Shown one piece after another: positions 8,063 to 16,821 of a DNA stretch of 64,000 nt. The stretch lies in the NCBI GenBank assembly GCA_036504095.1, contig DASXVS010000043.1, positions 62,001 through 126,000 on the forward strand, read 5' to 3'. The translations under genes and the position numbers were made by a program. The notes beneath the pieces were generated by a model. It was not told the DNA's origin and ran no database searches. It saw nothing but the letters and a program-made list of their open reading frames with translations. Each line of letters opens with the position of its first letter. The stretch's first letter is position 1. The DNA is from Armatimonadota bacterium (lineage in GTDB: Bacteria > Armatimonadota > DTGP01 > JAKQQT01).

Positions 8063-8101
8063 GTAGCCGTACACTTGGGCGACCGAACGCTCAGAAGCCA
8101 T

Positions 8102-9016
8102 ATGCCAACCATTTCTAACATCATCAGGGCGCTTCGCAAACCCTTCTGGATTTTCCTGGCGATGACGCTCGCCTCGCGAGCCTCCGCGCAGGACGCGCCT
8201 TTTCCCAAGACACGGGATTTCGTGAACGATTGGGCGCACGCACTGAATGCCGATGAAATACAGCGCCTGGGGGACCTGTGCCGCAATTTCCAGACGGCGC
8301 ATGGCTACCAGATGCTGATCGTCACGCTGCCGACGCTCAACGGCGAGGATATCAACCACGCGGCCACGCGCTTCGGCAACGAACAAGGCGCCGGCCGCAA
8401 GGGAGCGGATACCGGCGTGGTCATCATGCTGGCCATGCAGGAGCACCAGGCGTATATCGCAACAGGCTCCGGAACCGAGGCTGCCCTGACCGACGCGCGC
8501 GCCGCGAGCATCTGCCGCAATACGATGCGCCCGCTCCTGCGGGAAGGCCGAACCGGAGATGCCCTCTATACCGGCGCTCAACAGGTGGTTGATGTCATCG
8601 AGGGCCGCGGCGAGAGTGTACCGATGCCGCTTGACGAACCCGGCGGGGGCCGGCACGAGGGCATCCCGTTCGGGTTTCTGCTTTTCGGGATCGGCGGCTT
8701 TGGTGGCATCGCCTGGCTCGCGGCGAGAGCCACGTATAAATGCCCGCGTTGCGGCCATTGGATGTCCGTCACGAGTGAGGTCATCCAATCGCCGGGGCTC
8801 CTGTCGAACGGGTACGGGATGCGCACCCGAAAATGCCCGTCGTGTGGATTCACAGACCAGTCCCGCTACACGATCTACCGGAGCAGCGGTTTCGGAGGGG
8901 GCGGCTGGACCAGCGGCGGTTCGAGTGGCAGTTCCGGCGGCGGATGGTCGGGCGGCAGCGGGTTTTCGGGCGGCGGCGGCGGCTTTGGAGGCGGGGGCGG
9001 CGGCTCAAGCTGGTGA
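8102..9016 (+). CDS. TPM-domain membrane protein with zinc ribbon and Gly-rich tail
   Basis: The 304-residue product begins with a signal-like segment (MPTISNIIRALRKPFWIFLA...RASAQ). A TPM (YgcG-type) domain follows (~25-170), with FVNDWAHALNADEIQRL and the GADTGVVIMLAMQEHQAYIATGSG pattern typical of that fold. A hydrophobic segment at ~190-210 is followed by two CxxC pairs (CPRCGH, CPSCGF), a zinc ribbon probably on the cytoplasmic side, and a GGSS/GGGG tail. The TPM function is uncertain in bacteria; members often sit next to lemA, as here. The ATG at 8102 was chosen because translation back to 8000 would run through the promoter region. Confidence 0.8.
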   Translation: MPTISNIIRALRKPFWIFLAMTLASRASAQDAPFPKTRDFVNDWAHALNADEIQRLGDLCRNFQTAHGYQMLIVTLPTLNGEDINHAATRFGNEQGAGRKGADTGVVIMLAMQEHQAYIATGSGTEAALTDARAASICRNTMRPLLREGRTGDALYTGAQQVVDVIEGRGESVPMPLDEPGGGRHEGIPFGFLLFGIGGFGGIAWLAARATYKCPRCGHWMSVTSEVIQSPGLLSNGYGMRTRKCPSCGFTDQSRYTIYRSSGFGGGGWTSGGSSGSSGGGWSGGSGFSGGGGGFGGGGGGSSW

Positions 9017-9025
9017 GGAGATGAG

Positions 9026-9802
9026 ATGACGGAAGGTGTTTTGCCGGAGGAACTGAGAGGGCCGCTATCGGCCTTTGCCGAAGACCTGAAAGAACGTTTG
9101 CCAGATGTGCGCAGCGTCCTCGTATACGGGAGCGCGGCGCGGGGCGACTATGTTCACGGCGTCTCGGATGTAAACGTCCTGGTGATCGCGGGATCATTGC
9201 CACCGAAGGCATTAAGGGCGGCGGCCCACAGCGTGCGGCACTGGCGCGAGCGCATACCACTCTCGCCCATCTTCGCCACGAAGGATTACCTGCATATGTC
9301 GGCAGATGTCTTTCCTCTCGAATTCCTAGATATGCGCGACGCCCACATAGCGCTTCTCGGCGCTGACCCGCTGGAGAGCCTGCAAATCGATCCGGCCAAC
9401 CTGCGCCATCAGGTGGAAGCGGAACTGAAGGGCAAGCTGATGCGGCTTCGCGCCGCTTACGTGCGCGCGTGCGGCAACCCGCAGGCGGTGGCCGATCTGA
9501 TGCGGGATTCGCTGGCCTCCTTCCGGATCGCGTTTCAGGGCCTGCTGAGGCTCCACGGTGAGAAGCCTCCCACCAGCCGCACGGAAATCATGAAGGCCGT
9601 GGGAAGCGATTTCGATCTGGATTCCGGGGCGCTTCTGTCCGTGGTCGCGCTCCATAAGGGTGAGTCTCTGCAGAACGGCGACGCGGATGCGCTCTTCGAG
9701 AGGTATCTGGCCTCCGTCGAACGGCTCGTCGACGTCATAGACACCTGGTCAACCAGAGGCGAATCCCCGACCGGAAAGGAAGACTCCGATCATGAACAGT
9801 AA
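9026..9802 (+). CDS. Nucleotidyltransferase-fold protein with altered active site
   Basis: The 258-residue product has a minimal nucleotidyltransferase signature GSAARG (residues 35-40) followed by SDVN (47-50). Active members carry SDxD, where both Asp bind metal; here the second position is Asn50. A helical C-terminal half (~120-240) resembles substrate-binding or HEPN-like helices of such proteins. It starts 9 bp after the TPM gene and overlaps lemA by 11 bp, so the three are co-translated. It could be an inactive regulator or an enzyme with unusual metal binding; I cannot name a substrate. Confidence 0.7.
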   Translation: MTEGVLPEELRGPLSAFAEDLKERLPDVRSVLVYGSAARGDYVHGVSDVNVLVIAGSLPPKALRAAAHSVRHWRERIPLSPIFATKDYLHMSADVFPLEFLDMRDAHIALLGADPLESLQIDPANLRHQVEAELKGKLMRLRAAYVRACGNPQAVADLMRDSLASFRIAFQGLLRLHGEKPPTSRTEIMKAVGSDFDLDSGALLSVVALHKGESLQNGDADALFERYLASVERLVDVIDTWSTRGESPTGKEDSDHEQ

Positions 9803-10421
9803 CTCGTATGATGGCGGCGGCGGCAAGGGGCGAAAGACGGCCCTGCTGGGTTGCGGCTGCGTTGTCCTGGTGCTGTTGTTCCTCTGCCTGAGCCTGTACG
9901 GCGCGTTCAAGTCATCGTACAACCGGCTGAACGCTCAGAACCAGCAGGTCAAGGCCGCCTGGGCGGAAGTTGAGAACAACCTTCAGCGCAGGAGCGACCT
10001 CATTCCGAACCTTGTGGCAACAGTGAAAGGCGTCGCGGGGCAGGAGCAGAAGGTGTTCGGCGACATCGCGAACGCCCGCGCGCGTATCGGCGGCGCCGGC
10101 GCGGGGCCCAGCGACGCCAAGATAAAGGCGAGCAACGACATGAGCAGCGCAATCAGCCGCCTGCTTGTGATCGTGGAGAACTACCCGAACCTCAAGAGCA
10201 ACGAGAACTTCCTGAATCTCCAGGACGAGGTGACCGGGACCGAAAACCGGCTGGCGCATTCGCGGGAGCAGTACAACACGGCGGTGCAGGGTTACAATGA
10301 AACCGCGAAGTCGTTCCCGATGGTATTGTTCGTCACCAAGATGGGCTTCAAGGCGGAGCAGCCATTCTTCGAGGCGCCGGCGGAGGCCAAAGCCCGCCCC
10401 AACATCGACTTCGGCAAGTAG
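9792..10421 (+). CDS. lemA: LemA family protein
   Basis: LemA proteins are anchored by one N-terminal helix with a helical bundle outside the membrane; their role is unclear. Here a Gly/Lys start is followed by a hydrophobic helix at ~17-37 (with GCGCVV), and then by family motifs: VKAAWAEVENNLQRRSDLIPNLV, an ENYPNLKSNENFLNLQDEV-like segment and a terminal FFEAP motif. The 209-residue length is normal. An AAGGAAG ribosome binding site lies inside the end of the nucleotidyltransferase gene. The operon with TPM and nucleotidyltransferase genes suggests a joint envelope function. Confidence 0.92.
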   Translation: MNSNSYDGGGGKGRKTALLGCGCVVLVLLFLCLSLYGAFKSSYNRLNAQNQQVKAAWAEVENNLQRRSDLIPNLVATVKGVAGQEQKVFGDIANARARIGGAGAGPSDAKIKASNDMSSAISRLLVIVENYPNLKSNENFLNLQDEVTGTENRLAHSREQYNTAVQGYNETAKSFPMVLFVTKMGFKAEQPFFEAPAEAKARPNIDFGK

Positions 10422-10497
10422 CCAACGGGGCGATGGAGCGGCGCCGTTCGCATCGCTCCAACCTTGAGACCCGACCGGTAAAGGTTAGGAACCAGAT

Positions 10498-11340
10498 ATG
10501 CAGCAAAGGCCATATGGAAGCGCGGGCGAAACACTTTCGATCGTAGGCATGGGCGCGATCGTCGTGATGAATGCGACCGTCGCGGAAGCCGCCGAGCGCG
10601 TAGGGTGGGCGGTCGATCAGGGCGTCACCTACTTCGACGTTGCGCCGACGTACGGCAATGCCCAGGAAATGCTTGGCCCGGCGCTTGAGCCGTATCGTGA
10701 GAAAGTCTTCCTGGCCTGCAAGTCGGAGAAGCGGGATGCCGCGGGCGTGTCAGAGGCGCTGGAGAACTCCCTGCGCGCGCTTCGTACGGACCGGTTTGAT
10801 CTGTATCAACTGCACGCTCTGAGCACGATGGATGACGTGGAGCAGGTTTTCGGCCCCGGCGGCGCGATGGAGGCGTTTGTGCGGGCGCGCGAGGCCGGCA
10901 AGGTGCGCCACCTTGGTTTCTCGGCCCACTCGCAGGAGGCGGCGGTGGCCGCGATGGAGCGGTTCCCGTTCGATTCAGTGCTGTTTCCGGTCAACTATGC
11001 GGCCTGGAATATCAGCGACTTCGGCCCGGCGATTATGGCGGAGGCGGAACGCCGAGGCGTAGCGCGACTGGCGTTGAAGGCGATGGCGCACGGGAAATGG
11101 CCGGAGAGGGGCCCGCGCCGCTGGCCCAAGCCTTGGTATGAGCCGCTTGACGCCGCGCGCCCCGTGGAACTGGCACTACGATGGACCCTCAGCAGGTCCG
11201 TGACGGCCGCGCTGCCGCCCGGAGAGTGGGACCTGTTCCGCATGGCGGTCGGTTTGGCGCAGGATTACCGGCCGGTATCGCCCGATGAGACCGCGGAATT
11301 GATGGCCTACGCGCCCGACGAGCCGACCATCTTCCCCTGA
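10498..11340 (+). CDS. Aldo/keto reductase family protein
   Basis: An NAD(P)H-dependent oxidoreductase of TIM-barrel fold, 280 residues. The catalytic tetrad is visible as Asp47, Tyr52, Lys75 and His106 (FDVAPTYGN, ACKSEKR, YQLHAL). The segment GKVRHLGFSAHS is typical of the family, especially of predicted oxidoreductases with short C-termini. Substrate unknown. The start has a weak AAGG ribosome binding site. Its 3' end overlaps the oppositely oriented MFS gene by 34 bp. Confidence 0.88.
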   Translation: MQQRPYGSAGETLSIVGMGAIVVMNATVAEAAERVGWAVDQGVTYFDVAPTYGNAQEMLGPALEPYREKVFLACKSEKRDAAGVSEALENSLRALRTDRFDLYQLHALSTMDDVEQVFGPGGAMEAFVRAREAGKVRHLGFSAHSQEAAVAAMERFPFDSVLFPVNYAAWNISDFGPAIMAEAERRGVARLALKAMAHGKWPERGPRRWPKPWYEPLDAARPVELALRWTLSRSVTAALPPGEWDLFRMAVGLAQDYRPVSPDETAELMAYAPDEPTIFP

Positions 11341-12668
11341 CGGCGGTGAAACAGCTCGGCTCCCAGGCCGAGCCCGGTGAGCACGATACCGAGGATTACC
11401 CCCGCGCGAATGGCGAACGGGGTGTTGAACGTGTGCGCCAACGAACCGGCCATCAGGCTTCCGATCGGTGACAGCCCCGTCATCAGCAGCACATAGATGC
11501 TCATCACGCGTCCTCTCAGGTGGTTTGGCACTTCCAACTGCACCAGCGTCTGAGAAGACGCGAAGCAGAGCACGAAAAAGAACGATACGAACGCGATGGA
11601 GATGTAGGCCGGCAACAGACTGCGCTGCATCGAGAACACGATGAGGCCGATAGTGCTCCCGATCGCGCCGAAAACGATCAGCTTGGCCTGCATCCGACGC
11701 TTTGCCAGCGTGGCGGCCGTGAGCGCCGCAGCGAGGGCGCCAATCCCGCGGACGGATTCCAGCATTCCGTACTTGCTGCCCTGCAGGCCGAAATCGTTTG
11801 CCAGATTGCGGGCAAGATAGAAGCGGACGAATGCCGGCAGGAGGACGTTAAACGAAAATGCAAACGTCCCGAACGCGGCCACGAAGATCAGAACACGTCG
11901 CACTGCAGGTGTGTGACGCACGTACCCGAGCCCCTCGCGTATCGTCTGAATCACGTGTTGATCCGAAACGGTGACGCGGTGGGTCGGCACCTCCATCATC
12001 ATCAGGCTGGCGATGACGGCGAGGAAACTCAAGCCGTTCGCCAGGAAACAGACAGCGAGGCTGGCATGGGCGGCGAGCAATGCGCCGGTGATGGCCGGGC
12101 CGATCATCCGGGCGCTGTTGAAGAGGCCGGAGTTGAGCGCCACGGCGCCGCCGAGGTCCTCCTTTCCAACCATGTCCACTATGAAGGCCTGGCGGGCCGG
12201 CAGATCGAATGCCGTCGCGCATCCGAGCACCACCGCCATCACCAATACGTGCCAGATGCGGACTACATCGGTGGCCGTCAGCAGCGAAAGGACGAGGGCG
12301 GTGATCATCATCACGGCCTGGGTGCCGATGATGAGGCGCCGTTTGTCCACCCGGTCCGCCACCACGCCGCCAAGCAGCGCCCCGAATAATACCGGAAGGT
12401 TGCCGCACGCGCTGATGAGGCCGAGGTACCAGGCCGTTGCGGCTTCAGGGTTGGCGCCGGAGGATGCGGCCAACTTGGCGATCAGCCAGCCCTGGGCGAC
12501 CGTCTGCATCCAAGACCCGGAGACCGAGATGAGCTGCCCGAACCAGAACAGGCGATAGTTGCGGTGCCGAAGGGCCGAGAACGGGCCATAGTTGTGTCCT
12601 GCAACGGTGTCGGCCGCTTGGCTTTCTTCTGCAAGCGCGGGCTGGCGGGGGTCGGACTCTCCCGTCAT
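11307..12668 (-). CDS. MFS transporter (DHA3/EntS-like)
   Basis: A 453-residue integral membrane protein with about 12 hydrophobic helices. The segment FSALRHRNYRLFWFGQLISVSG followed by MQTVAQGWL is typical of the MFS_3 (EntS/drug exporter) branch, as is ADRVDKRRLIIGTQ in the loop after helix 2. It is likely a proton-driven exporter; substrate unknown. It is the last gene of the minus-strand operon starting at nadK; its ATG overlaps the stop of the small upstream gene (ATGA). It ends inside the 3' end of the facing aldo/keto reductase gene. Confidence 0.9.
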   Translation of the reverse strand: MTGESDPRQPALAEESQAADTVAGHNYGPFSALRHRNYRLFWFGQLISVSGSWMQTVAQGWLIAKLAASSGANPEAATAWYLGLISACGNLPVLFGALLGGVVADRVDKRRLIIGTQAVMMITALVLSLLTATDVVRIWHVLVMAVVLGCATAFDLPARQAFIVDMVGKEDLGGAVALNSGLFNSARMIGPAITGALLAAHASLAVCFLANGLSFLAVIASLMMMEVPTHRVTVSDQHVIQTIREGLGYVRHTPAVRRVLIFVAAFGTFAFSFNVLLPAFVRFYLARNLANDFGLQGSKYGMLESVRGIGALAAALTAATLAKRRMQAKLIVFGAIGSTIGLIVFSMQRSLLPAYISIAFVSFFFVLCFASSQTLVQLEVPNHLRGRVMSIYVLLMTGLSPIGSLMAGSLAHTFNTPFAIRAGVILGIVLTGLGLGAELFHRRQGKMVGSSGA

Positions 12669-12904
12669 GGCATCGCCTCAATCGTGGCGTCCCGCGCGAG
12701 GATCGCCATCGCCCGGTAGAATCCGGACAGGAAGGAGACGGTGTAGTCGAAGGCTTCGGCGTTGGTGGAGAGGTTCTGCTCCTGCTTGACGGCCACCGCG
12801 GCGGTGAGGAGGTGCGCCATCATCGCATCGACGTCCGCCCTGAATTCGGCCAGCGGTCCGCAAGACCCCGCTCCCGCGGCTCCCGTTGTGTCTCCTGTGC
12901 CCAA
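12665..12904 (-). CDS. Small hypothetical protein, 79 residues
   Basis: A short frame between steB and the MFS gene. It starts with TTG, supported by a GGAAG ribosome binding site 6 nt upstream. A Gly/Ala-rich start is followed by two predicted helices (AEFRADVDAMMAHLLTAAVAV and the AFDYTVSFLSGFYRAMAILA region). It is 10 nt from the steB stop and its stop overlaps the MFS start by 4 nt, which supports it being a translated member of the operon. No family recognised. Confidence 0.65.
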   Translation of the reverse strand: MGTGDTTGAAGAGSCGPLAEFRADVDAMMAHLLTAAVAVKQEQNLSTNAEAFDYTVSFLSGFYRAMAILARDATIEAMP

Positions 12905-12914
12905 TGCTGTCTTC

Positions 12915-13805
12915 CTACTCTGAAATGGCCGGGATGGCGCGCTCTGCCGAGCGTTTGATGCCGAACCTTCCGTCGCGGCCGGCCAACGCGTAGACGGCGG
13001 AGAGCTGCCCCGACGCCATATCTATATTATCAACCGTGGCGGAGACGGAGCGGGAAACGTACGGAATTGTGGACAACGTTTCGTCCCCATCGGGTTCGGC
13101 GGCGATGATGCGAGCCGGGGTATCGCTCAACCCGGTCGATAACGCGTACTCCGGGGTCAGGTGTACTCTGGCGGCGTCGTGACGGCTCGGTGTTCGCGTT
13201 CCGCTGATGAGGAGCACGCAATCCACGCTACGCGAGTAATCGCCGTCGAGACGGAGGCTCGTGGCGAGTTCCGAGGCCAGCCGCAGCGGCGCTTCGCGCC
13301 CGAGGCCGATCGCATGTCCGACCGCCGATGTCATCGACGCGTCCGTGGCCTGATTCTGCGCCACGCCCATCGCGCGTGCAACTCCGGCGCGCGCAACTTC
13401 CTCAACCGGCAGCCAGTCGTCACCGATGCGTGTGGTGCTGGCTACCTTGCCGCCGGCCATCTCGATGGTGTCCCCGACCTGGCCGACGAAAGCCGTGTCG
13501 TCGAGCTCGCCGAACAGCACGATCGCGATGCGCCGGCCCACAAGGCGCCGGCCCACGAAGGACGGAATCAAATCGCGCATGGCCTGGTCTTCCCGGTGCA
13601 GGCGGCCCTTCACGTTCTCGGATTCCGTCCGGAGGTCCGTGTATTTCTGGCTGAACTCGGCGAAATTCTGCTGGAGGGTCCGCAGATCCCGCTGCTGACG
13701 TTCCGACGAGGGCGAACCCACAAGCGCGCTGCCTACGAGCATGCCGAGCCCGAGGGCGAGGAAGACGGCGACGAGGCCGGTGAGGTATGTTCTGTATTCA
13801 ATCAT
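12915..13805 (-). CDS. SteB/MctB-type membrane-anchored protein ('copper transporter' family)
   Basis: The 296-residue product starts MIEYRTYLTGLVAVFLALGLGMLVGS, the characteristic single helix of the family annotated as copper transporter MctB. A coiled coil follows (~33-75, RQQRDLRTLQQNFAEF), then an extracytoplasmic alpha/beta domain. In Corynebacterium the steA neighbour of this type, SteB, partners SteA at the division site; copper transport is doubtful for the family as a whole. The start at 13805 was chosen because the frame further upstream runs through heptamer repeats. It lies in the nadK-recN-steA-steB order. Confidence 0.82.
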   Translation of the reverse strand: MIEYRTYLTGLVAVFLALGLGMLVGSALVGSPSSERQQRDLRTLQQNFAEFSQKYTDLRTESENVKGRLHREDQAMRDLIPSFVGRRLVGRRIAIVLFGELDDTAFVGQVGDTIEMAGGKVASTTRIGDDWLPVEEVARAGVARAMGVAQNQATDASMTSAVGHAIGLGREAPLRLASELATSLRLDGDYSRSVDCVLLISGTRTPSRHDAARVHLTPEYALSTGLSDTPARIIAAEPDGDETLSTIPYVSRSVSATVDNIDMASGQLSAVYALAGRDGRFGIKRSAERAIPAISE

Positions 13806-13814
13806 CTTATGGGA

Positions 13815-13863
13815 GTTGCGGGTTTCTGGTTTCGAGTTCCGAGTTCCGGATTCCTGGTTTCGA
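13815..13863. repeat. Seven tandem imperfect heptamers (GTTYCGA type)
   Basis: Seven consecutive 7-nt words: gttgcgg, gtttctg, gtttcga, gttccga, gttccgg, attcctg, gtttcga. The run fills the gap between the steA stop (13874) and the steB start (13805) and has no inverted partner. Words of the same type recur between two tRNA genes at 63902-63971. Confidence 0.75.
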
Positions 13864-13873
13864 GGCGCCATCA

Positions 13874-15016
13874 TCAGTGCCGGAGTTTCCAGAGCCAGAA
13901 CTGCAGCTTCATTGCCAGGATAGCCACACTGGAGCGCAACGGTGACGAGAGAATGAGCACAACGGCGATGGGCAGAAACGCGGCGCACAGCAGGGCGAAC
14001 AGGTATCGGCGCCGGACGCCTCCGCGGTATAATCGCGAAACGCCCTTGGCATCCACCAACCGTTTGCCAACGCGGAGTCGCACGAGAAAGGTGCTGGCCA
14101 TCCCGGCGCGCCCTTTGTCCAGGAACTCCTCCAGTGAAAAATGCGTGCCCACGGCGACGATCAGCGATGCGCCTCGCTCGAACGCCAGCAACATGGCGGC
14201 ATCCTCGCTGGTGCCGGGCACCGCAAACAGGAACGGCTCCCGCCCGAGTTTCTTGACGCGGTCATGGCCCGGCGCGCGGCCATCCACGTACGAATGGACG
14301 ACGATCTCCCCTGAGTGCCGGATCACGTCATCGGATGCGGAGTCCATGTCTCCGATCACGATGTGCGGGGTGAATCCGGCTTCCCGAAGCGCATCCGCGC
14401 CTCCGTCGACCCCGATGAGGACCGGGTGCTGCTCTTTGATGTACGGGCGAATCATGTCCAGGTCTTCGCGGTAGTCCTCGCCGCGAACGACGATGAGCGC
14501 CGGCCGGCCGTCCATCTGGGTGACGATGTCGGGGACAGTGGACGGGTTGATGAGCAGGGCCTTGTCGTCCGCCAGATATTCCAGCGTGTTACGCGCGAAG
14601 GCGGTGATCTCCGTCTCGAGGTTGCCCCGGGCGGCCTCGTTTTGCGCGCGAAGGGCATCCTCCGTTACAGGTTTGAGGCGGCAGAGCATCACGTCGTTGT
14701 GAAACAGCGCGTCGGGAGAGAGCTGAAGCGCGGTTCCGTCACGTACATCGGCGGCCCAGCCCTCTTCGGTGACGTCATAGAGCGGGATGCCGGCTTCCAG
14801 CAGGACCCTGGGGCCGCCGTTCACGTAGCGCCCCGACGTGGATGATTCGACGTTCACCACGGCCGACGGGTGGCACGCAGCCAGTTGGCGCGCCGCCATG
14901 GAGTCTATGTCCTTGTGAAAGATGACGGCGACGTCGCCGGGGCGGAGGCGGTGCACGAGTTCCTTGGTGCGCCGCCCGACGCGGGCCGGTCCAGAGATAA
15001 CGGGGAGCGTGGGCAT
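13874..15016 (-). CDS. steA: SteA-like cytokinetic protein (thiamin-pyrophosphokinase-like fold)
   Basis: The 380-residue product has an N-terminal domain (VGRRTKELVHRLRPGDVAV) and a thiamin-pyrophosphokinase-like middle with GVDGGADALREAGFTPHIV and GDMDS. A Pro/charged region leads to a C-terminal hydrophobic helix (~345-365, LFALLCAAFLPIAVVLIL). Actinobacterial SteA has the same plan and localises to the septum with SteB. The N-terminal IDSMAARQL segment is also family-typical. It is followed by steB and preceded by recN on the same strand. Enzymatic activity is not expected with confidence. Confidence 0.88.
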   Translation of the reverse strand: MPTLPVISGPARVGRRTKELVHRLRPGDVAVIFHKDIDSMAARQLAACHPSAVVNVESSTSGRYVNGGPRVLLEAGIPLYDVTEEGWAADVRDGTALQLSPDALFHNDVMLCRLKPVTEDALRAQNEAARGNLETEITAFARNTLEYLADDKALLINPSTVPDIVTQMDGRPALIVVRGEDYREDLDMIRPYIKEQHPVLIGVDGGADALREAGFTPHIVIGDMDSASDDVIRHSGEIVVHSYVDGRAPGHDRVKKLGREPFLFAVPGTSEDAAMLLAFERGASLIVAVGTHFSLEEFLDKGRAGMASTFLVRLRVGKRLVDAKGVSRLYRGGVRRRYLFALLCAAFLPIAVVLILSSPLRSSVAILAMKLQFWLWKLRH

Positions 15017-15109
15017 GGGTCTTAAGTGATTGTAACACCCCCAGCCACGAAACGCGGGCGAATGCGTAGACGGTTGCCGTGCACGAGCGCCAACACGAAA
15101 GGTGTCGCT

Positions 15110-16780
15110 CTACCCCCGCGTGGATTCTGCGATGAGGTCCCGGGCGTTCGCGCGGGCGGAGGGGGTGGGGGCGTCGCCCGCCAGCATCCTGGCGATTTCC
15201 TCGATGCGGAATTCGGGTTCCAGGACTTCGACCTGGGTCACGGTCCGCCCGTTCTCCTCGCCCTTGCGGATGAGGTAGTGGTGGTCCGCCGCGGCGGCGA
15301 TCTGCGGGAGGTGCGTGACGCACAGCACCTGGCTTTCGCGGGCCAGCGCGCGCATCTTTCGGGCGATGACGGCGGCCTGACGGCCCGAGACGCCGGTGTC
15401 GATCTCATCGAAGATGAGCACCGGTACCGGGTCGGCCTTCGCCACCACGGATTTCAATGCGAGCATCAGGCGGCTCAGTTCTCCGCCTGAAGCGATCCTC
15501 GCGAGCGGTTTCAACGGTTCGCCGGGGTTGGGCGAGATGAGGAACTCGACCCTGTCCGCGCCATTAGCCGATAGCTCGGCCGGCTCAACGGATACGGCGA
15601 CCTGCGTCTTCTCCATGGCGAGTTCCGTCAGTTCCTGCTCCATCGCGCGGTGCAGCGACTCGCCGGCCTCGCGCCGGAGCGTCCGCAATTCGGAGTTGAG
15701 CGCGTCCAGCTCCGTCCGCCGCGCGTAGATCTCACCCTCCAGTTCCTCGGTTCGCGCCTCAACACCCTCAATCGCGGCCAATTCCCGAGCTGTGCTGTCC
15801 CGGTGGGCCAGGACGTCCGCGATCGTGTCCCCGTACTTCTTCTTCAAGCGGCGCAGCAGGTCGATTCGTTCCTCCACCTCGGCCAAACGAGTGGGATTGA
15901 ATTCGATGCTGTCTACGTAGCCGGCCACGTCGCGCCCCGCCTCCTGGATGGAATAGTACGCGCCTTCGACGGCTTCCAGGAGCGGTTGGATCGATGGATC
16001 AATGCGGACGGCATCACGCAAACGTGAAACGGCGGCGCCGAGCGACTCTACGGCCGCGTTTGCGTCGCCCGTCAGGAGGCCGCTCGCCTCGCCGACAGAG
16101 GCCGCCAGTTTTTCGGCCCCGGCGAAGCGCGTCCGCTCCGCGAGAAGACCTTCCTCCTCGTCCTCCCGCGGCCTGGCGGCGTCGATTTCCGCGATCTGGA
16201 AGCGGTAAAGATCGATGCGGCGCTCCCGTTCGCGCGCATCCATCTGCAGCGCGGAAAGCTCGGCCTGGCAGTTCTTCCAGCGGTGGAAAATGTCCTCGAC
16301 GCGTCCCCGAACCTCCGCAAGCCGCGGCCCGGCCCAGGCGTCCAGGATATCTACGTGGCGATCGGTGTTCAGGAGGCTCTGGTGGTCGTGCTGGCCGTGG
16401 AGGTCGACCAGTCCTTCGCCGATGACGCGAAGGACGCCTATCGTGGTCCGGCGGCCGTTGACGCGGGCGGCGCCCTGGGATGTCCGCGACAACTCGCGCC
16501 CGAGGATGATATCGTCGCCGTCGTCAAGCCCTTCGCCGGCTAGGATTTCGGTTACCGCTGCGGCGCCATCCGGCGTAAAGGCGCCCTCCACGGACGCCCG
16601 GTCCGTCCCGGAACGGATGACTTCAGTGCCTGTCCTCTCCCCCAGAAGCGCGTTGATGGCGTCGATGAGGATCGACTTGCCGGCTCCCGTCTCACCGGTC
16701 AGGATATTCAGGCCGGGGCGGAAGTCCAGGTCAAGCCGCTCAATGAGCGCGAAATTGCGAATGTGCAGTTCGGAGAGCAT
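15110..16780 (-). CDS. recN: DNA repair protein RecN
   Basis: RecN is an SMC-like ATPase in double-strand break repair. The 556-residue product starts MLSELHIRNFALIERLDLDF, has Walker A TGETGAGKS (residues 28-36), long coiled-coil arms, the signature IASGGELSRLML and Walker B VLIFDEIDTGVSG. Length matches the family. Gene order nadK-recN-steA-steB on one strand is the arrangement known from Actinobacteria. The 93-bp gap to steA shows nothing notable. Confidence 0.96.
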   Translation of the reverse strand: MLSELHIRNFALIERLDLDFRPGLNILTGETGAGKSILIDAINALLGERTGTEVIRSGTDRASVEGAFTPDGAAAVTEILAGEGLDDGDDIILGRELSRTSQGAARVNGRRTTIGVLRVIGEGLVDLHGQHDHQSLLNTDRHVDILDAWAGPRLAEVRGRVEDIFHRWKNCQAELSALQMDARERERRIDLYRFQIAEIDAARPREDEEEGLLAERTRFAGAEKLAASVGEASGLLTGDANAAVESLGAAVSRLRDAVRIDPSIQPLLEAVEGAYYSIQEAGRDVAGYVDSIEFNPTRLAEVEERIDLLRRLKKKYGDTIADVLAHRDSTARELAAIEGVEARTEELEGEIYARRTELDALNSELRTLRREAGESLHRAMEQELTELAMEKTQVAVSVEPAELSANGADRVEFLISPNPGEPLKPLARIASGGELSRLMLALKSVVAKADPVPVLIFDEIDTGVSGRQAAVIARKMRALARESQVLCVTHLPQIAAAADHHYLIRKGEENGRTVTQVEVLEPEFRIEEIARMLAGDAPTPSARANARDLIAESTRG

Positions 16781-16821
16781 CAGTTTCGGGATTCGAGGTC
16801 GGGCTGGTAATCGCCCGCCCG

